Positions 30,445 to 42,399 of a DNA stretch of 64,000 bases are shown here, in pieces. The notes under the pieces were generated by a model. That model saw nothing but the letters and a program-made list of their open reading frames with translations, was not told the DNA's origin and searched no databases. Position numbers and translations under genes: made by a program. Every line of letters starts with the position of its first letter. The stretch's first letter is position 1. Origin of the DNA: Juglans regia (taxonomy: Eukaryota > Streptophyta > Magnoliopsida > Fagales > Juglandaceae); NCBI RefSeq assembly GCF_001411555.2, contig NC_049910.1, forward strand, positions 32,397,150-32,461,149, given 5' to 3'.

Positions 30445-33400
30445 AAGTCGAATCAAATTAGTTGGCATGTTTATAAATAAACAATTTCTCATCCTCAAGT
30501 ATTCAACACTAAAAAAAACACAATTTCTATATCACATACTTACACATTATTAGCTATAAGATCGCAGGGTCGGATTTAATACTCAAGAGTGTGAATCAAA
30601 ATCATCCCAAACTCATAATTTAAAGATTTAGTCGGGTCAAGACAGATAAATTGTGAACATGGGAAAACGTTCCCCTCGAAACTCATTCAAAAGTTTCTAT
30701 TCCCCCCCCCCCCCCCCCAAAAAAAAAAAACCCCGGTAAGGAAAAACAAGTGACTCAAATGACATAAAAAAAGGGTACATACTTGTAAAAAAAAAAACCA
30801 CAGAATGCCACAAACACACACATATATATTCTACAAACAGATGAGCATTCAGATATGCTCTTTGCAAACATCAGATACTTACTTTTCAATTATTCCAAAA
30901 TGAAACTCAATTTTTAGCTTCATGATTATTTGGCCTGGTGTTTGAAATGAACTCTTATCTACTTATAATCTGGCCATCTTGAGCTACCCAGGCAAACCCA
31001 ATTAATCAAATATGTGTGCAGGTCTGAGTCAGACTTACGTTTGCTTTCAAACTGTATACTGTTTTTCCAGAAAAAGAAAGCTTGATGAGATAAAAACATA
31101 CCCAGCAAATCTTGAACTCAAGAACTCAACGTGCACCCTGTATTTACAAAGGGCGGAGATGTCATTTGAGCGAGAGCTCATTGACCACACTTTGCCAAAC
31201 AGCTAGCAAGAAAGCTGTAGAAAAAACCTATTTTAGGTATAATATGGAACTTGACTGTAGAGTAATGAGATGGACATACGTAATATACAATACAAGGTTT
31301 AAATTGATTGAAGTGGCTCAAACAGCACAACAATCAAACAAAGACTAATCCTGATCTTGATGAACCAGACGGAATTATCAATGAATACCGAAATCATTAC
31401 TAAACAAAAAACAGTCTGAGCAGGTCCAGACAAAAGTAGAAAGTGGTAACAAGAACTTGAGCTTTAAGGAACCAGACAAATCCAAAAATAAAGGCAGCTT
31501 AATTGAGAAGAAGTCTCACCTGCGTATGTGCAGAGCCATCAGCAGCCCTTCGCTCATTGGCTTTTGGAGGTTCAATTATGCGAAGAGGTAATACATTCTC
31601 TCCCAAAATCTCTCTCACAGGCCGCACCATAGGGGGACTAGATGAATTTAAATCTTTAGGTTGCTCCGGTGATTTGCCTCCCAGCTTAGAATCTCCATCA
31701 TACTCCCTACGGTCTTCAAATTTTCTTCCATTTCCAAATCTATCCTCTCGACGCCAATCATTGGCAATCTCAGGACGAACAGGACTTCTCCTATAATCAC
31801 CATATTGCCTACTTTCTTGAGCAGGACTTCTTTCATCATAACTTCTTCCACCAGGACTAGACCTATCACCGTAACGGCGTTCATATTTATCCTCATATGG
31901 TGGGCTTCGAGGCCCTCCTTGATATGCATCCGTTCTCCTGCTTTCATGGACATCTTCCTTCTCACCCTGTTTGAGACATGATGTAAAAGGAGGAAAAATA
32001 CTTGAACAGATAGATCCAATGACATCTAAAAAAAATCCAGCAATGTATTAGTAAAGGGTCATGCTATATACTGCACTGCTATCTCAATTTTATCTTACTA
32101 AGCTGCTTGACATTGTCCGGATCAGTTCAATTTTTAAAGAGAGAAATTCAAGGCATAATAGACAATGCCACGTAAACACAGAAGAATAGAAGTGGAATGA
32201 GAATGTGGATTGTTCATTAGTAAAACCTATATTTTAAAAACATTTATGTTATAATTATATGCGTACAACTTCACATCTGAATTAATATCACTGAGATTAT
32301 AGAAAGGGAGGGTAAGGGGCATTACCATTTTTACCCTTGGAGACTTGTCATAGCTCCTCTCGCCTGTATATCTTCTATCCACATAAACATGCTTAATAAA
32401 GTCACGAAGCCTTTCAACATTACTGGCAGCAAACTTTGAATTAGAACAGGAGAATTTTTAGCATATATAAACCAGATCATAATACATATGAGTGACAACC
32501 TGCTATCAGGAGCAGAATGACGTTGTGGATCCCATTCTTTAAAATAGATCTCCTTTGCACGCTGTGAATGGAGTGGAGATAAAAGACAAAGGGAAAGAAT
32601 ATTTGGCAGAGATCTGAGAAGTCATGCAAGTGTACCTGATTCCCCCCTTCTTGAAGGGCAGTAACTTCTTGTGAAGTAAAATTGGCCATTGATACTGATT
32701 TTACTCGATGCGTGAACTCTCGACTGAAAATCATCACCCATTTAATAGAGTGCAAATGCTCTCTCTCTCTCTCTCCACACACACACACACACACACACAC
32801 ATAAGGAAAGAAAGTCCAGGCAATATATGCAGCAACATGTCATAACTTACTGTATTCCACTGCAGTTTGTGCAAACAAATGTCCAGAAATTTGTGCAAAC
32901 ATATTGAGGTCCCTGCTTAGCAGAAAATAAAGTAACACTAGTTAAACAGACTATTTACGTGCTTTTCCGTAAAGGAATAATTTAAGAATCTTTGCACTTC
33001 ATAGTTAACATCACCAAAACTTCAATCATGCGCTGCAGTGAACAATAACTCAAACAGGGATTGCAGAAAACAACTCTCTTATAGAAACTTTACTGCAAAG
33101 GTTCTTTCATTAATTTCCAAGCATGCCTTACAACAGTAATCCTTACAAAGGTAAGCTTCAGAACAATATATTTTTTATTTTATCAAAGTTCACAATCTTC
33201 TAACTCAAGTGCAAATTTTGGTAGAGAGCTCATCACTAATTTGAGCAGTACAGTTCAGAGTCTGATTCGCAAGTCCGGTAGAAAAAAACTAATTCATAAT
33301 TAATCTTCGTATAAATATTTTAATAGAGCTCTACCCACACAAGCACAAATAATCATAACGCATGAGCACAAAGGAACATTAATTGTCCCAAAATTAAATA

Positions 33401-34760
33401 AGTACACAGGAGTTATGCAATAGAAAACAGCCAACCAGGAATAAAGAAAAAGAACATTATTCCATGAAGAGGAGTGGGAGCTATTGTGGCCGACATCCAA
33501 ATATAAGAGAGTTGAACATAATGGCTCTAAATTCTGACACCACCCTCTCACAATCTTCAAAGGTCTGGGCATTACATTTTGCCAAATACACTAAATCAAA
33601 CACAAAGGGGCATTCCTCCAAACCTCTAAATTTCTATGGCTATTTGCTAAATCAAACACAATATACCAGTCCAAAACTACTTAGGTTATGGGGCACAAAG
33701 GCATCCAACTAAAAACTCAGAAGCAAGCAATTTCCCAGGACAACATTCACACTTTTTTCATCTGCTATTCTCTAAACATAAAAAATACAAAAAAATCATG
33801 AATGCACACTTTTTGACCTTGAGGAATACACATGAGATGAAACAAACAGTTGACATAACATAGTCATAGATCTATGGTTTCACTTGATCCTGAATCAATG
33901 TGTTTATTTTGTGCTCCAACATTTGGAACTATTCGGAGGAGTTGGGAACAGAAACAAGGAGAAGAAGCAACAACTTAAGTTTGAGGAATAGATCGTATTT
34001 CATCCTTTGTTCACCATTGCAATTGCGGCTCAAAACACATCAAATTTAATGACTTACTAAGGAAAAGCTGAAGTACAAGATGCTATTAAGTGTGAACAAA
34101 ACATATTGTTGCAAAAAAATCTCCCCTTACCAAAGCACAAAGCTTTCGTTTACACTTAGAATATTTATTCTACTTCGGATATCCAGATAAGTATCTAATT
34201 TAGTAAATCCTATCTCATCTGGTTGAATCTCTAGAGATATACTAAAGTTCTATGAGACTCAGTAAAGCCCAATAGAAAATGTTTTAAAGGAAGCTTTAAT
34301 CTCTTTGTTTCTTATGAATGGGTCCTGCAATAATCCAAATAAATGATTTGTTGAAACTAATTCTTTTTAAGTTGTGGATTTTAGTGCTTGATCGTTGCAG
34401 TTAGTAAAACCTAGTTTCTTATTTGGTCATGGCAGGCTTTGAGAGATACTTGAAATTGGTTTAACAAGACAATCAACAACTTAACAAACCTAGATGAAAA
34501 CAAATGTATTTTCACAATCAATCGCACGTCTGATTGCATTATTGCAGAATGACTGATAAAGAAAAAAGATTAACGCAGAATAGATACAGAAAAGTAAATC
34601 AGAGACGTAAGACTCTGGAAAATAATGTTATCTCAGGAATTAATCATTATCGATAGCATACCAGGCCGTTACAGTTGATACATCTCCGATTCTCAGCAAG
34701 TTTCAGAAGACCCCGTATAATTCGTTCGTTTTTTTCATCCTCCTTCAGTCGGTTAGCCAT
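25838..34760 (-). CDS. AGD14: ARF GTPase-activating protein, AGD14/AGFG type
   Basis: Thirteen exons on the minus strand join to 730 codons plus stop: 34760-34662, 32912-32851, 32723-32636, 32561-32500, 32422-32326, 31966-31520, 28417-27785, 27694-27536, 27440-27336, 27236-27156, 26799-26625, 26508-26463, 25976-25838. Every junction keeps frame with GT...AG. The N-terminus is an ArfGAP domain with zinc finger Cys27-x2-Cys30-x16-Cys47-x2-Cys50, the catalytic arginine in CSGIHR (Arg55) and FTHRVKSVSMANFTSQEV. Next comes a charged Arg/Asp/Tyr-rich stretch (exon 6), then a long Pro/Ser/Gln-rich disordered region with SLIDFDADPEPP. The C-terminus is rich in DPF, GGNPFG and NPF-like motifs that in this family bind EH-domain and clathrin-adaptor proteins. 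The family stimulates GTP hydrolysis by ARF at Golgi, TGN and endosome membranes. The ortholog name rests on remembered similarity to Arabidopsis AGD14. Confidence 0.93.
28799..29507 (-). mobile_element. 5'-truncated LINE in ArfGAP intron 6, with target duplication
   Basis: A 709-bp minus-strand insertion flanked by perfect 15-bp duplications, TACATTGTACTTCAA at 28784-28798 and 29508-29522. It ends on the minus strand with AATAAAATTGTC and an A-rich tail (plus-strand CTTTTTTTGTTTTG at 28801). Its coding part carries the C-terminal zinc-binding reverse-transcriptase domain (SSKVAFFIWTASLGNILMMD, CFMCKKHGESMDHLLLHC, WCIWLERNECCFNDKE), broken by a frameshift near 29350-29400. Structure, tail and target duplication are exactly those of target-primed LINE insertion. 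It lies in the same orientation as the host gene and far from its splice sites. Confidence 0.92.
29640..30150 (+). mobile_element. Second LINE 3' fragment in the same intron
   Basis: The plus strand reads FYCMCNGSGELVDHLLLHCK then MTSALWSDFFKRVDSAWVIP, the same zinc-binding region as the neighbouring LINE but in the opposite direction and a different subfamily. The 3' part ends GGTCGTGTACTTACCTATTA followed by an A run. Just before it, GGTCACGGGCTCGGTCC looks like a Pol III B-box, so the tail may be a LINE-SINE junction. Boundaries are approximate. Confidence 0.65.
30410..30442 (+). repeat. (GA)n microsatellite
   Basis: About 15 uninterrupted GA units in ArfGAP intron 6. Confidence 0.9.
30702..30734 (+). 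repeat. Homopolymer block C17 A12 CCCC
   Basis: Seventeen C followed by about twelve A, then CCCC and GGTAAGG, in ArfGAP intron 6. It resembles the C16A12 block at 7455. The length may be unreliable in an assembly. Confidence 0.8.
32759..32801 (+). repeat. (CT)n(CA)n compound microsatellite
   Basis: About ten CT units followed directly by about twelve CA units in ArfGAP intron 2, only about 35 bp from the exon 3 acceptor side (on the minus strand it lies just upstream of the acceptor as GT then AG repeats). Confidence 0.9.
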
Positions 34761-35570
34761 TCCACTTCCTACTCCAAATAAAAAATATAATATATGAAGG
34801 AACAACAGCAGCGACAACCACAACAACGAGAAGTAAAAGAATCCGAAAAAGACAACCGACAAACTAACAACCACAACAACAAGAAGTAAAAGAATCCGAA
34901 AAAGACAACCGATAAACTAAACCAGACTGACTCCTGTTTTCTCGAAATGACACCGGATTCACCCCGGAAACAACTAGTTCAACAATCCGGTGCTGGATTG
35001 CTAGGGAAACAAATAAACTATATACAAATAATTCGGTTTATGTCTCTAACTAAATAGTTCTCATTTCTAACGCGCCTATGCCAGGTCCCGTAGTCTCTCC
35101 AAACCCACACAGTCGAGCACAGTTCATGAATCATGTCAATATCTAAGAACACAACAATTCACCGAAGAAGATGAGGAAACAATTAAAATTGAGATACATA
35201 ATCATCTCTCTCCCTACATTTCCCCACTTACCAACCGGAGGCCAAATGAACAAACCGTATATAGATATTAGAAACTCAGCCATACGTACCAACGGATCTG
35301 AGCAATCCGGGCCGGATATGAGTCGAACAATACCAGTAGACTCAGCTAAGAAATGTTCGGAACCCTAGAAAGTAGACAAGCAAAATAAGAATTTGAAGTG
35401 ACCTGAATGCCACGGACGGAAGAAAGTCTCTCTAGTTCCGCAGCCTTTTCCAGCTAACGCCGATGCCCGAGAGAATCCGCCACGCGCTTCGCAGAGGTAG
35501 AGCCGAAGTCGCCCAGAGAGAGAGAGAGTCGCAGTCTTGTAGATCGTTTTCTCGTTTCTTTAAAGAAACA
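34761..35570 (-). promoter_or_regulatory. Probable 5' leader and promoter of the ArfGAP gene
   Basis: On the minus strand a GC-rich, pyrimidine-rich stretch at about 35560-35400 ends TGGCATTCAG then GTCACTTC, a plausible splice donor. About 13 bp before the ATG is a TTTGGAGTAG acceptor-like sequence. This suggests an untranslated first exon and a leader intron of about 0.63 kb. GAGAGA repeats at 35516-35530 lie where plant promoters often carry GA elements. No TATA box is certain. Confidence 0.4.
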
Positions 35571-35940
35571 GTTAGTTGGTAACTCCAAGAGTTTGTACAG
35601 CTCAAAGCGTAGTAGGATAATTTGGATATTTTACGGTATTCCAGGACACAGGCTGATACCCTGTCCCCTATGGGCCCGCCACTGGCCCCTATTCTGACGG
35701 TCCATTGTCAGATAAGGTGACTGACATGGACCTGATTAATCACCCTTGTTTCTTTTCAAAATTACGCTTTTGCCTTACAATCCCTGAGGTTTGGGTATCA
35801 AAATTATCTCAAGTGTTATCTCAAAATTATCTCAAGCCTTACTATTATTTAATATTTTTATTATTATTATTCACAAATATTTTTAATATTTGTGAAGTTT
35901 TTATTTTTAAAAACATACAAAGTTATTTTATATAGTTTAA

Positions 35941-36140
35941 GGCTTTGTTTGGATCTCAAATTCATCTCAACTCATTTCAACTCATCATTACAACTTTTTC
36001 AAATTCCAATACAAAATATAATAAATAATTCAACTTTTTTAAATCTCAAAATAATAATAATATTAAAAAATAATATTCTAATAATATTTTATATTCTCAA
36101 TTCAACTCAACTCAACTCACTTCAACATCCAAACACAGCC
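35941..36140. repeat. MITE, TTTGGATGTTGA family, TAA target duplication
   Basis: Exactly 200 bp. The left end GGCTTTGTTTGGAT is mirrored by the right end ATCCAAACACAGCC. TAA flanks both sides (35938-35940 and 36141-36143). Inner inverted phrases are CATCTCAACTCATTTCAACT and its mirror CAATTCAACTCAACTC. A 3-bp TAA duplication is typical of PIF/Harbinger Tourist-like MITEs. Confidence 0.85.
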
Positions 36141-36869
36141 TAAGTTTGAAATAATGCCAAAATACGAGAATTAAAATTTAGGAAAATGAGAATCCCTAAG
36201 CCCTCATTCCTAAGTGAGAAAGTAGCATTGGAGGAGAGAGAATTGCATCTGTCAATATAACTACGCTGGATAATGACAATGTATCTAGACTGGAAAATGT
36301 TATTTATCACGATCATCAATAGCACTTCTCTTCTAAAGTAGATATATTGTAATTACGGCCATTCACTTTTTTTATGTTGAATGTGTGGAAAATGGAGTCA
36401 AGTCCGCATCAAGTTGGTCTTTGCTGATGGCTGTTGGTATACCTTTTCACGGGATATTTGGGCCAATCCCAAGTTTCAAAAGATGACATGGTATGTTTGT
36501 TATCTCATTACATATGTCATTTATCACAAGCTTATTTATTTTTGCCTCCACAAGCATTGATATTCTAGGAAGGTCACAAAATATCCGGTTAGTAAGGTGG
36601 ACTTTAATATGTTGAATTTGAGATGTTTGTTGCCTAGGAAATACTGATTAGGAATTTTTCTTATAAATGATACTTTATTGACTGATAATTACAAGAAGTG
36701 CTAACAGCTACGCATTGATGGGAGATTGCTTCTCCTAATTTCTCTCCCAATAAGTCCCTTTGTCCAAAAGTCATTCTCCTCTGAAAAGTTTGTATAGAAT
36801 TTCTTCGTATAGTTTATTATTTCCTTTTCCTGACCAGATCATATTGGATTGGTTCCTCAAAACCTATAT

Positions 36870-38035
36870 TTGACTATTGATGAAGATAAGAGAAAACATT
36901 TTACACGGTACTAGAGCAACTCCGATTCTATACTTTCTCGTCCATCTCTTTTCTATCTTTAGGGTCTCACATTGATTCATTCTCTTTCTTCATATTCGCT
37001 GATATTTGAAATTTTTTTCAAGTTCTCTCATGGCAAATCCATCTCAAAACCCCCTCTGTGACGATGGAAAATTCCTCTACAACTGACCATTCTTTTTCTT
37101 TAATTGATTACATCAGCCCATACCCATCTTCATAGTTCAAACAATCCCATCATCATTTTGGTTTCCTGTTCATTAACTGGATACAACTATTCCACTAGAG
37201 TTGAGCCATGCGAACAACTTTAAGTGCAAAAAATAAACTGGGTTTTATGGCAATGATGCAATGACATATTTCTCTCTTGGATTCTCAATTCAGCTGATGC
37301 CGATCTTGCCACTAGTGTTATCGACACTTATTCTACCTTTGATGTATGGGTTGACTTGAAAGAAAATTTTTCCAAAGGAATGCTTTTCGCCTTTACCAAA
37401 TCCATCAGGTCATTTCTTCCTTGTTGCAAGATTAATCTTCTGCATGGTTAAAACATAATTTGGATGCAAAATTGAAGGCATTAGCTTTGATAATGGTACT
37501 AAATTATTCTCAAATGACATAATTTCAATCCTTTGTGATTATGGTGTGCTCCATCAACACAGTTGTGTATCCAAACCACAACAAAATGGTGTGGCTGAAT
37601 GAAAACATTGACATATATTTCATTTTGCACGTGCTCTTCATTAGCTTCATGCCTCTTTACCCCTTATCTTTTGGGGTGAATGCATCTTTATAGCTACTTA
37701 CTTTATAAATAGAATTTCAATGCCTCTTCTTTCGGGAGAAACACCATATGAGAGTCTATTTCACCGTTCACCCACATATGGCCACCTTCGAGTATTTGGT
37801 TGTTTGTGTTTTGCCACTACTGTTTCTCCTAATGGAAAATTTACTAGCCATGCTCATCATTTTGTCTTTGTTGGCTATCCTTATAGACAAAAAGCCTATT
37901 GTCTTTAAGCAACCAGTCATTCCCATCCCTGCTCGTTATCTACCATCAACTAGCTTTCCAACCCTATCTTTAGTCGAAAATCCTCACACGGACATCGCAA
38001 ACAACACACCTTCTTCTCCAACCCTTCAATGATCC
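36870..38035 (+). pseudogene. Ty1/copia gag-integrase relic with internal deletion
   Basis: ACACGGTACTAGAGCAACTC at about 36905 resembles an initiator-Met primer site. A broken gag follows (DADLATSVIDTYSTFDVWVD near 37295). It then jumps directly into integrase core sequence (SKPQQNGVAE near 37570, FINRISMPLLSGETPYESLF, YGHLRVFGCLCFATT, HHFVFVGYPYRQKAYCL to 37908). Protease and the N-terminal integrase are missing, and several stops interrupt the reading. No reverse transcriptase is present. Confidence 0.75.
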
Positions 38036-38599
38036 ACGTAGCATTGTCAACACCTCATTCATTTTCAAGACTGCCACTGTGTGACACCCCAACCCAAGCT
38101 AGGTCTTTAAAGTTTATAATTAGTTCTATTTGGGCCTAAGTGAGTATAGGCCCAAGGACTATAGAAATCATAATGTTGCACCTAACGCTAATGGGTGCAA
38201 CACATTGTAAATATGGAAAGGGCGAATTGCTAACTGCCGTATCATATTGACGTAGACGTACTCACACCTAACTGAGGGGCCAGCAACGTGATGAAGTAAC
38301 TAGTAGGGTGCCCACGGTTCTTAGGGGTGGTCGTGAGGTATCCTCCCATATTGTTATATGAAATAAGATTACAATAGATTAATAAGAAATTGACTTTGTT
38401 ATATTATTACTTTGTTACATGGTTACAAGATCAATGTTTTTGAAAAATAAATGTAGATGGGAAAAAAATGTGTTTGATCAAAGTTCATGTTCATGTTCAT
38501 GCTTATGCATTCATAATCATGATTTGCCTTATATATATTTATGTTATCTCTGTGTTTATTTGTTGTTTAACTTGTTAGGATTTCTTGAAACTATGTTAA

Positions 38600-39065
38600 A
38601 GTAAAGATTGACTACAACTCTAGTTTTGGCTTTGCCTGAAACCCATAGACCCTATGTGGTTTATAGTGACATCTCAAAGATAGGTCTAGGATGTGTACTG
38701 AAGCAAGAAGGACGAGTAGTTGCTCATGCCTCTCGATAGTTGAAAGATCACGAGCAGAATTACCCCACTCACGACTTAGAGTTAGTTGTGGTGGTGTTTG
38801 CAGTAAATATTTAAAGGCATTACTTGCATGGAGAAAACTGTGAGGTTTTCACTGAACATAAAATCCTCAAGTATCTTTTCAGCTAAAAGAACTTGAACAT
38901 GAGGTAGAGGAGATTGATAAAAACAATCGATAACTATCAGTGTGAGATAAAATATCATCTTGGAAAGGCCAACGTAGTGGTAGATGCCTAGAGTCGTAAG
39001 GCCCAAGCAGAGTTGGAGTCTCTGTTGAGCAGTATGAGGAGTTTGCTAATTAGAGACTCTTGAAA
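38600..39065 (+). pseudogene. Ty3/gypsy RNase H fragment
   Basis: The translation ALPETHRPYVVYSDISKIGL then GCVLKQEGRVVAHASR*LKD, NYPTHDLELVVVVFAVNI, RHYLHGENCEVFTEHKILKY and YQCEIKYHLGKANVVVDA*S follows the gypsy RNase H domain block by block. At least five stops are present, mostly at positions where CAG (Gln) or TGG (Trp) is expected. No LTRs recognised. The sequence between it and the copia relic (38040-38600) is unassigned. Confidence 0.75.
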
Positions 39066-39544
39066 GAACAAGGCATTGGCCGTGTAACACCCTCTTCCCA
39101 TAGGTTATGGATGTCATGTACTTTCATAAAAATAATCAAGTAAGAGATTTCATAATAAAACAAAACATTGTTTATCACATAAAAAGAGTTATTAAAATAA
39201 CCTGTGTCTTAAACCCACTAAATAAAATGGCTATCATAAAATACAATTCACTAAAGTTCAATGGTCTGCTCCTTCTAAACTTGGTCTGACTGCTCGTAAC
39301 CATCATCATCCTCACCTAGGTGGTTAAAAACATAAAATAAAATTAAAATGAGTCGAAAACTCTTTAAGAAAACTATCACACTATACACATAATAAACATA
39401 AGGTTTTCATACAAGTTTTCATGTTGAGAGCTTAAAATTATAACTAGTTATACGGATGTTTATGCTAAGCATATCTTGTCTTGGTTTATCTAAATTATCT
39501 GACTTGTCTAGCTTATTTGATTGTTCTAACTTATCTGAAATATT

Positions 39545-39880
39545 TGACTGGCCAACACATTTAGATGATGCTTGGGGAATGAGATAAGATAAAAAATTTG
39601 TGAATAGTAGTAAGATGGTTTGTGAATAGTAGTGAGATAGTTTGAGTTAAGTATTTATTGGGTTTTGAGAAATGAGAGAGTAAAAATTGAAAAAAAAAAT
39701 ATTATAAAATTAAAATATTGTTAGAATATAATTTTTTAATATTGTTTTTATTTTAAAATTTGAAAAAGTTGAATTATTTTTTGTTTGAAAGTTTGAAAAA
39801 GTTGTAATGATTTGCTTGAAAAAGTTGTAATGATTAGTTTGAAAGTGTTTATTTTTTAATGATATTTGGGAAGGGAATGA
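39545..39880. repeat. MITE-like AT-rich element with TTGAAAAAGTTGTAATGAT phrases
   Basis: Shares GTGAATAGTAGTAAGATG, TTAAAATATTGTTAGAATAT and GAAAAAGTTGTAATGAT with the longer element at 57144-57522, and has an internal duplication of GAAAAAGTTGTAATGAT. Ends are not clear. It runs into the (AT)n(GA)n microsatellite at 39882-39928. Confidence 0.5.
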
Positions 39881-39881
39881 G

Positions 39882-39928
<47 letters not shown>
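39882..39928 (+). repeat. (AT)n(GA)n compound microsatellite
   Basis: About ten AT units followed by about thirteen GA units. Confidence 0.9.
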
Positions 39929-40251
39929 TTTCAGAGAGGGGGTTTGCGGTGCTGGAGAAAGAGAGGGGAGCAAAAACTTTCTTAGTGTTTCATCCCCTTA
40001 GGCCAAAACGACGCCGCATAGAGGGAGGGGTTAGGCTCTTGTTTTCAACTTATGGGTTCACTTACACGGGCTAGGCCCGTCTCTCACACATCCACACACA
40101 ATAAAACCCATTAAAACAACTTGATGGGGCTTCATCTTACTAAAAAAAAGAAATGCATTTCCAGACTTAGGCTTCACTTAGGCTAGGCTTCACTCTATCC
40201 TTCCTTTGAAACCCTAGCTTTTGCTGCTTCTTGATTCCGCAAATTAGTGAA

Positions 40252-41100
40252 GATGGCCCAGCAGAGTTCCTTTCGACTTCCTGCTCACGACACCTCTTCT
40301 TTGGCTCTAGAATCTTCCATTCAAAGGGATGTTCCCTATTATGAGGATGTTGATCGGCGCTCCATCCTACTCTTAAGAACCTTACTAAGTTGAGGAACTC
40401 CTACGGGATGTTCCCTATTACGAGGATGCCATTGACGAATAAGGTTTTGGTGAGAAGGTGGCTTTGCCAGCCTGTGCTCTTTTTCATGGTCCGAGACTTC
40501 CTTTTTGTCACCCTGTGCACGACGTTCTTGATTTCATGAAGTTGACGCCCGCCCAACTTCACTATCATGCTTGGAGTGTCCTTCTATGCAGTTGTATTGT
40601 ATGGCAAATGGTTCTGGAGCTAGCCTGCTCGGGAGGAATATCCAGATCCGACTGCCCGAGAATTCCTTAAAGTTTATTCAATTAGCGGCTCGGTAGGTAA
40701 TATATGTAGCTTTCATACACGTTCCCATCAACTGGCACTATTCGAGTGTTGAAATTCTAATGCCAAACAATGGTAGAGGAAATTCTTTTTTATTAATGGC
40801 CAGGGTTGGCAGTTCCCTGGCCCTAAAACCCTGAAAATCAAGTTTTAGATTAAAGCCGATTGGGGTAGGGTTCTTGATGATAAGGTGATTAAAGTTACTT
40901 TGTCGGATCAGGAACAAGCTCATGTCAACATGGTTCTCGCCTGGGTCCAAGAAAATGAGGACGTCATTTGGACTGAGGCCCTCCTGACCCCAAAAAATAT
41001 TGATCAATTATTGGTTATGCTCCCATGTGAATGGTCGTTTATTTTTTACAAAGGTGATAGTTTCTCCCAAGAAGAAAAGGTCTGCTACTACTCCACTTAA
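40252..41100 (+). pseudogene. Retroelement-associated 'putative gypsy-type transposase' protein, broken
   Basis: The plus strand starts MAQQSSFRLPAHDTSSLALE, then RLPFCHPVHDVLDFMKLTPA with QLHYHAWSVLLCSCIVWQMV. This resembles the domain usually annotated as a putative gypsy-type transposase in plant repeat ORFs (PF04195-like, from memory). A downstream block reads FFINGQGWQFPGPKTLKI and DDKVIKVTLSDQEQAHVNMV followed by LAWVQENEDVIWTEALL. At least four frame breaks. A short duplicated phrase, GGATGTTCCCTATTA, occurs at 40328 and 40408. Confidence 0.55.
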
Positions 41101-41339
41101 AAAAGCAAGTGTTCTCGTTCGACGTGCATTATTGACTAAGAAGGAGAGGAGGGTTCACTTCACGGTAACTCACTTCATGGTGGTAATCTCAAGTAACTCT
41201 CTCATCCAATACCTCCGTATCAACCCAAGTTATCAATTACTAACTTAGGCATCAAATGTGCATTGGGCACACCATGCCACCCTCAATTGTTGTTGCAGAT
41301 TGATCGTCTTGGTGAAGGATGGGTAGAACACTTCTCCAA

Positions 41340-41485
41340 CAGTTACTCGCCTAAAGCGTTGGTCTTCTTTGCTCGCCGAGAGGCACTGGTCTTGTTACTC
41401 GCCAAGGGGCATAGGTCTAATTTCTCGCAAAGTGGTGCGGGTCTTGTTGCCCGCCAAGGGGCGCTGCCCGTTATGAACGTAGCTA
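41340..41485 (+). repeat. 26-27-bp minisatellite (about 5 units)
   Basis: Units begin CTCGCC or a close variant and continue AAGGGGC...GGTCTTGTT, starting near 41347, 41374, 41400, 41427 and 41453. In one frame they encode a diverged 9-residue repeat (LLAKGHRSN, FSQSGAGLV, ARQGALPV). It lies just downstream of the gypsy-type-transposase relic. Confidence 0.6.
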
Positions 41486-42399
41486 GCAACCGGGAGATAT
41501 TATATGCACTTGTGTGACTCTGGAGAAATGTTGCTAGCCATGAAGGTGGCGAGATGCACTACAGTTGTGTTGGCTGCAACGTTACGGTCGAGCTATGGTT
41601 TCGATCTGTTGGGTGCAACGGATCTTTCGAAAGTTCGTGGGTTCACGGCTCCAATATGCAACAATTGCCAACATTGTGCGTCCCATGCACATTGCAAGTT
41701 TTACGTGGGACATGCATGTACGTGTATTTTGGCCAGTAGGGCATGCATGTACGCGTAATATATGTCATGTATTTGCTCTATTCCTCTCATGTTTTTCCAT
41801 TGTTTCACATATGTTAGTAAAACAAATGAAAGTGGAAAAAAAGTAGAAAAACTTATCTAAACTTTTAATGATGATCAAGTGAGTTAGAGAATATCTTTCT
41901 CCTTATTCCGGTGTATCGATCTATGGCATGGAGGTTTCCATGCAAATTTTTGGCGATGAGCAATGACAAACTCCATGGCGAATAAACTCAGTGGGTGACT
42001 ACTTTGTTCTAAGTAGTTGAGCGAGCTGCTTGTAGTGCACACGAGCGAGAATGGCAAGGGACTTTGGCGAGCAGCACGGTGAGGTGTCTAGACCTCCTTT
42101 TTGGTGACATAAATATACGGCCAAGTAGGTGGTGGTTGACCAACAGATGCGCTGCACACGTGTTCTTTTTGAGCTAGCACATGCACGTGTGTAGCGCATC
42201 TGTTTCTTATGTTCTTCCTCCACATATAATATATATGTAAACAAAAAGAAAAATAACAGAGTTGAGGAGATTTTATCTGATTTTTTGAAGACATTCTCGT
42301 TAGTCATGGAATTCCCCTACTCTCATTTCCGGTATTAAGAAATTGCGGTTTGCGTGCGATTGCGTGGTGGTTGGTGTGTGAAAACCACGTTGAAATCTG

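Noticed and set aside
31648..32025. 125-codon minus-strand frame overlapping ArfGAP exon 6
   Set aside because: Out-of-frame shadow of exon 6. The adjoining frame gives the conserved protein with consistent splice phases.
41504..41846. Overlapping Cys-rich open frames near 41.5-41.8 kb
   Set aside because: Three frames are open at once over a GC-richer relic. Composition, not conservation, explains them.
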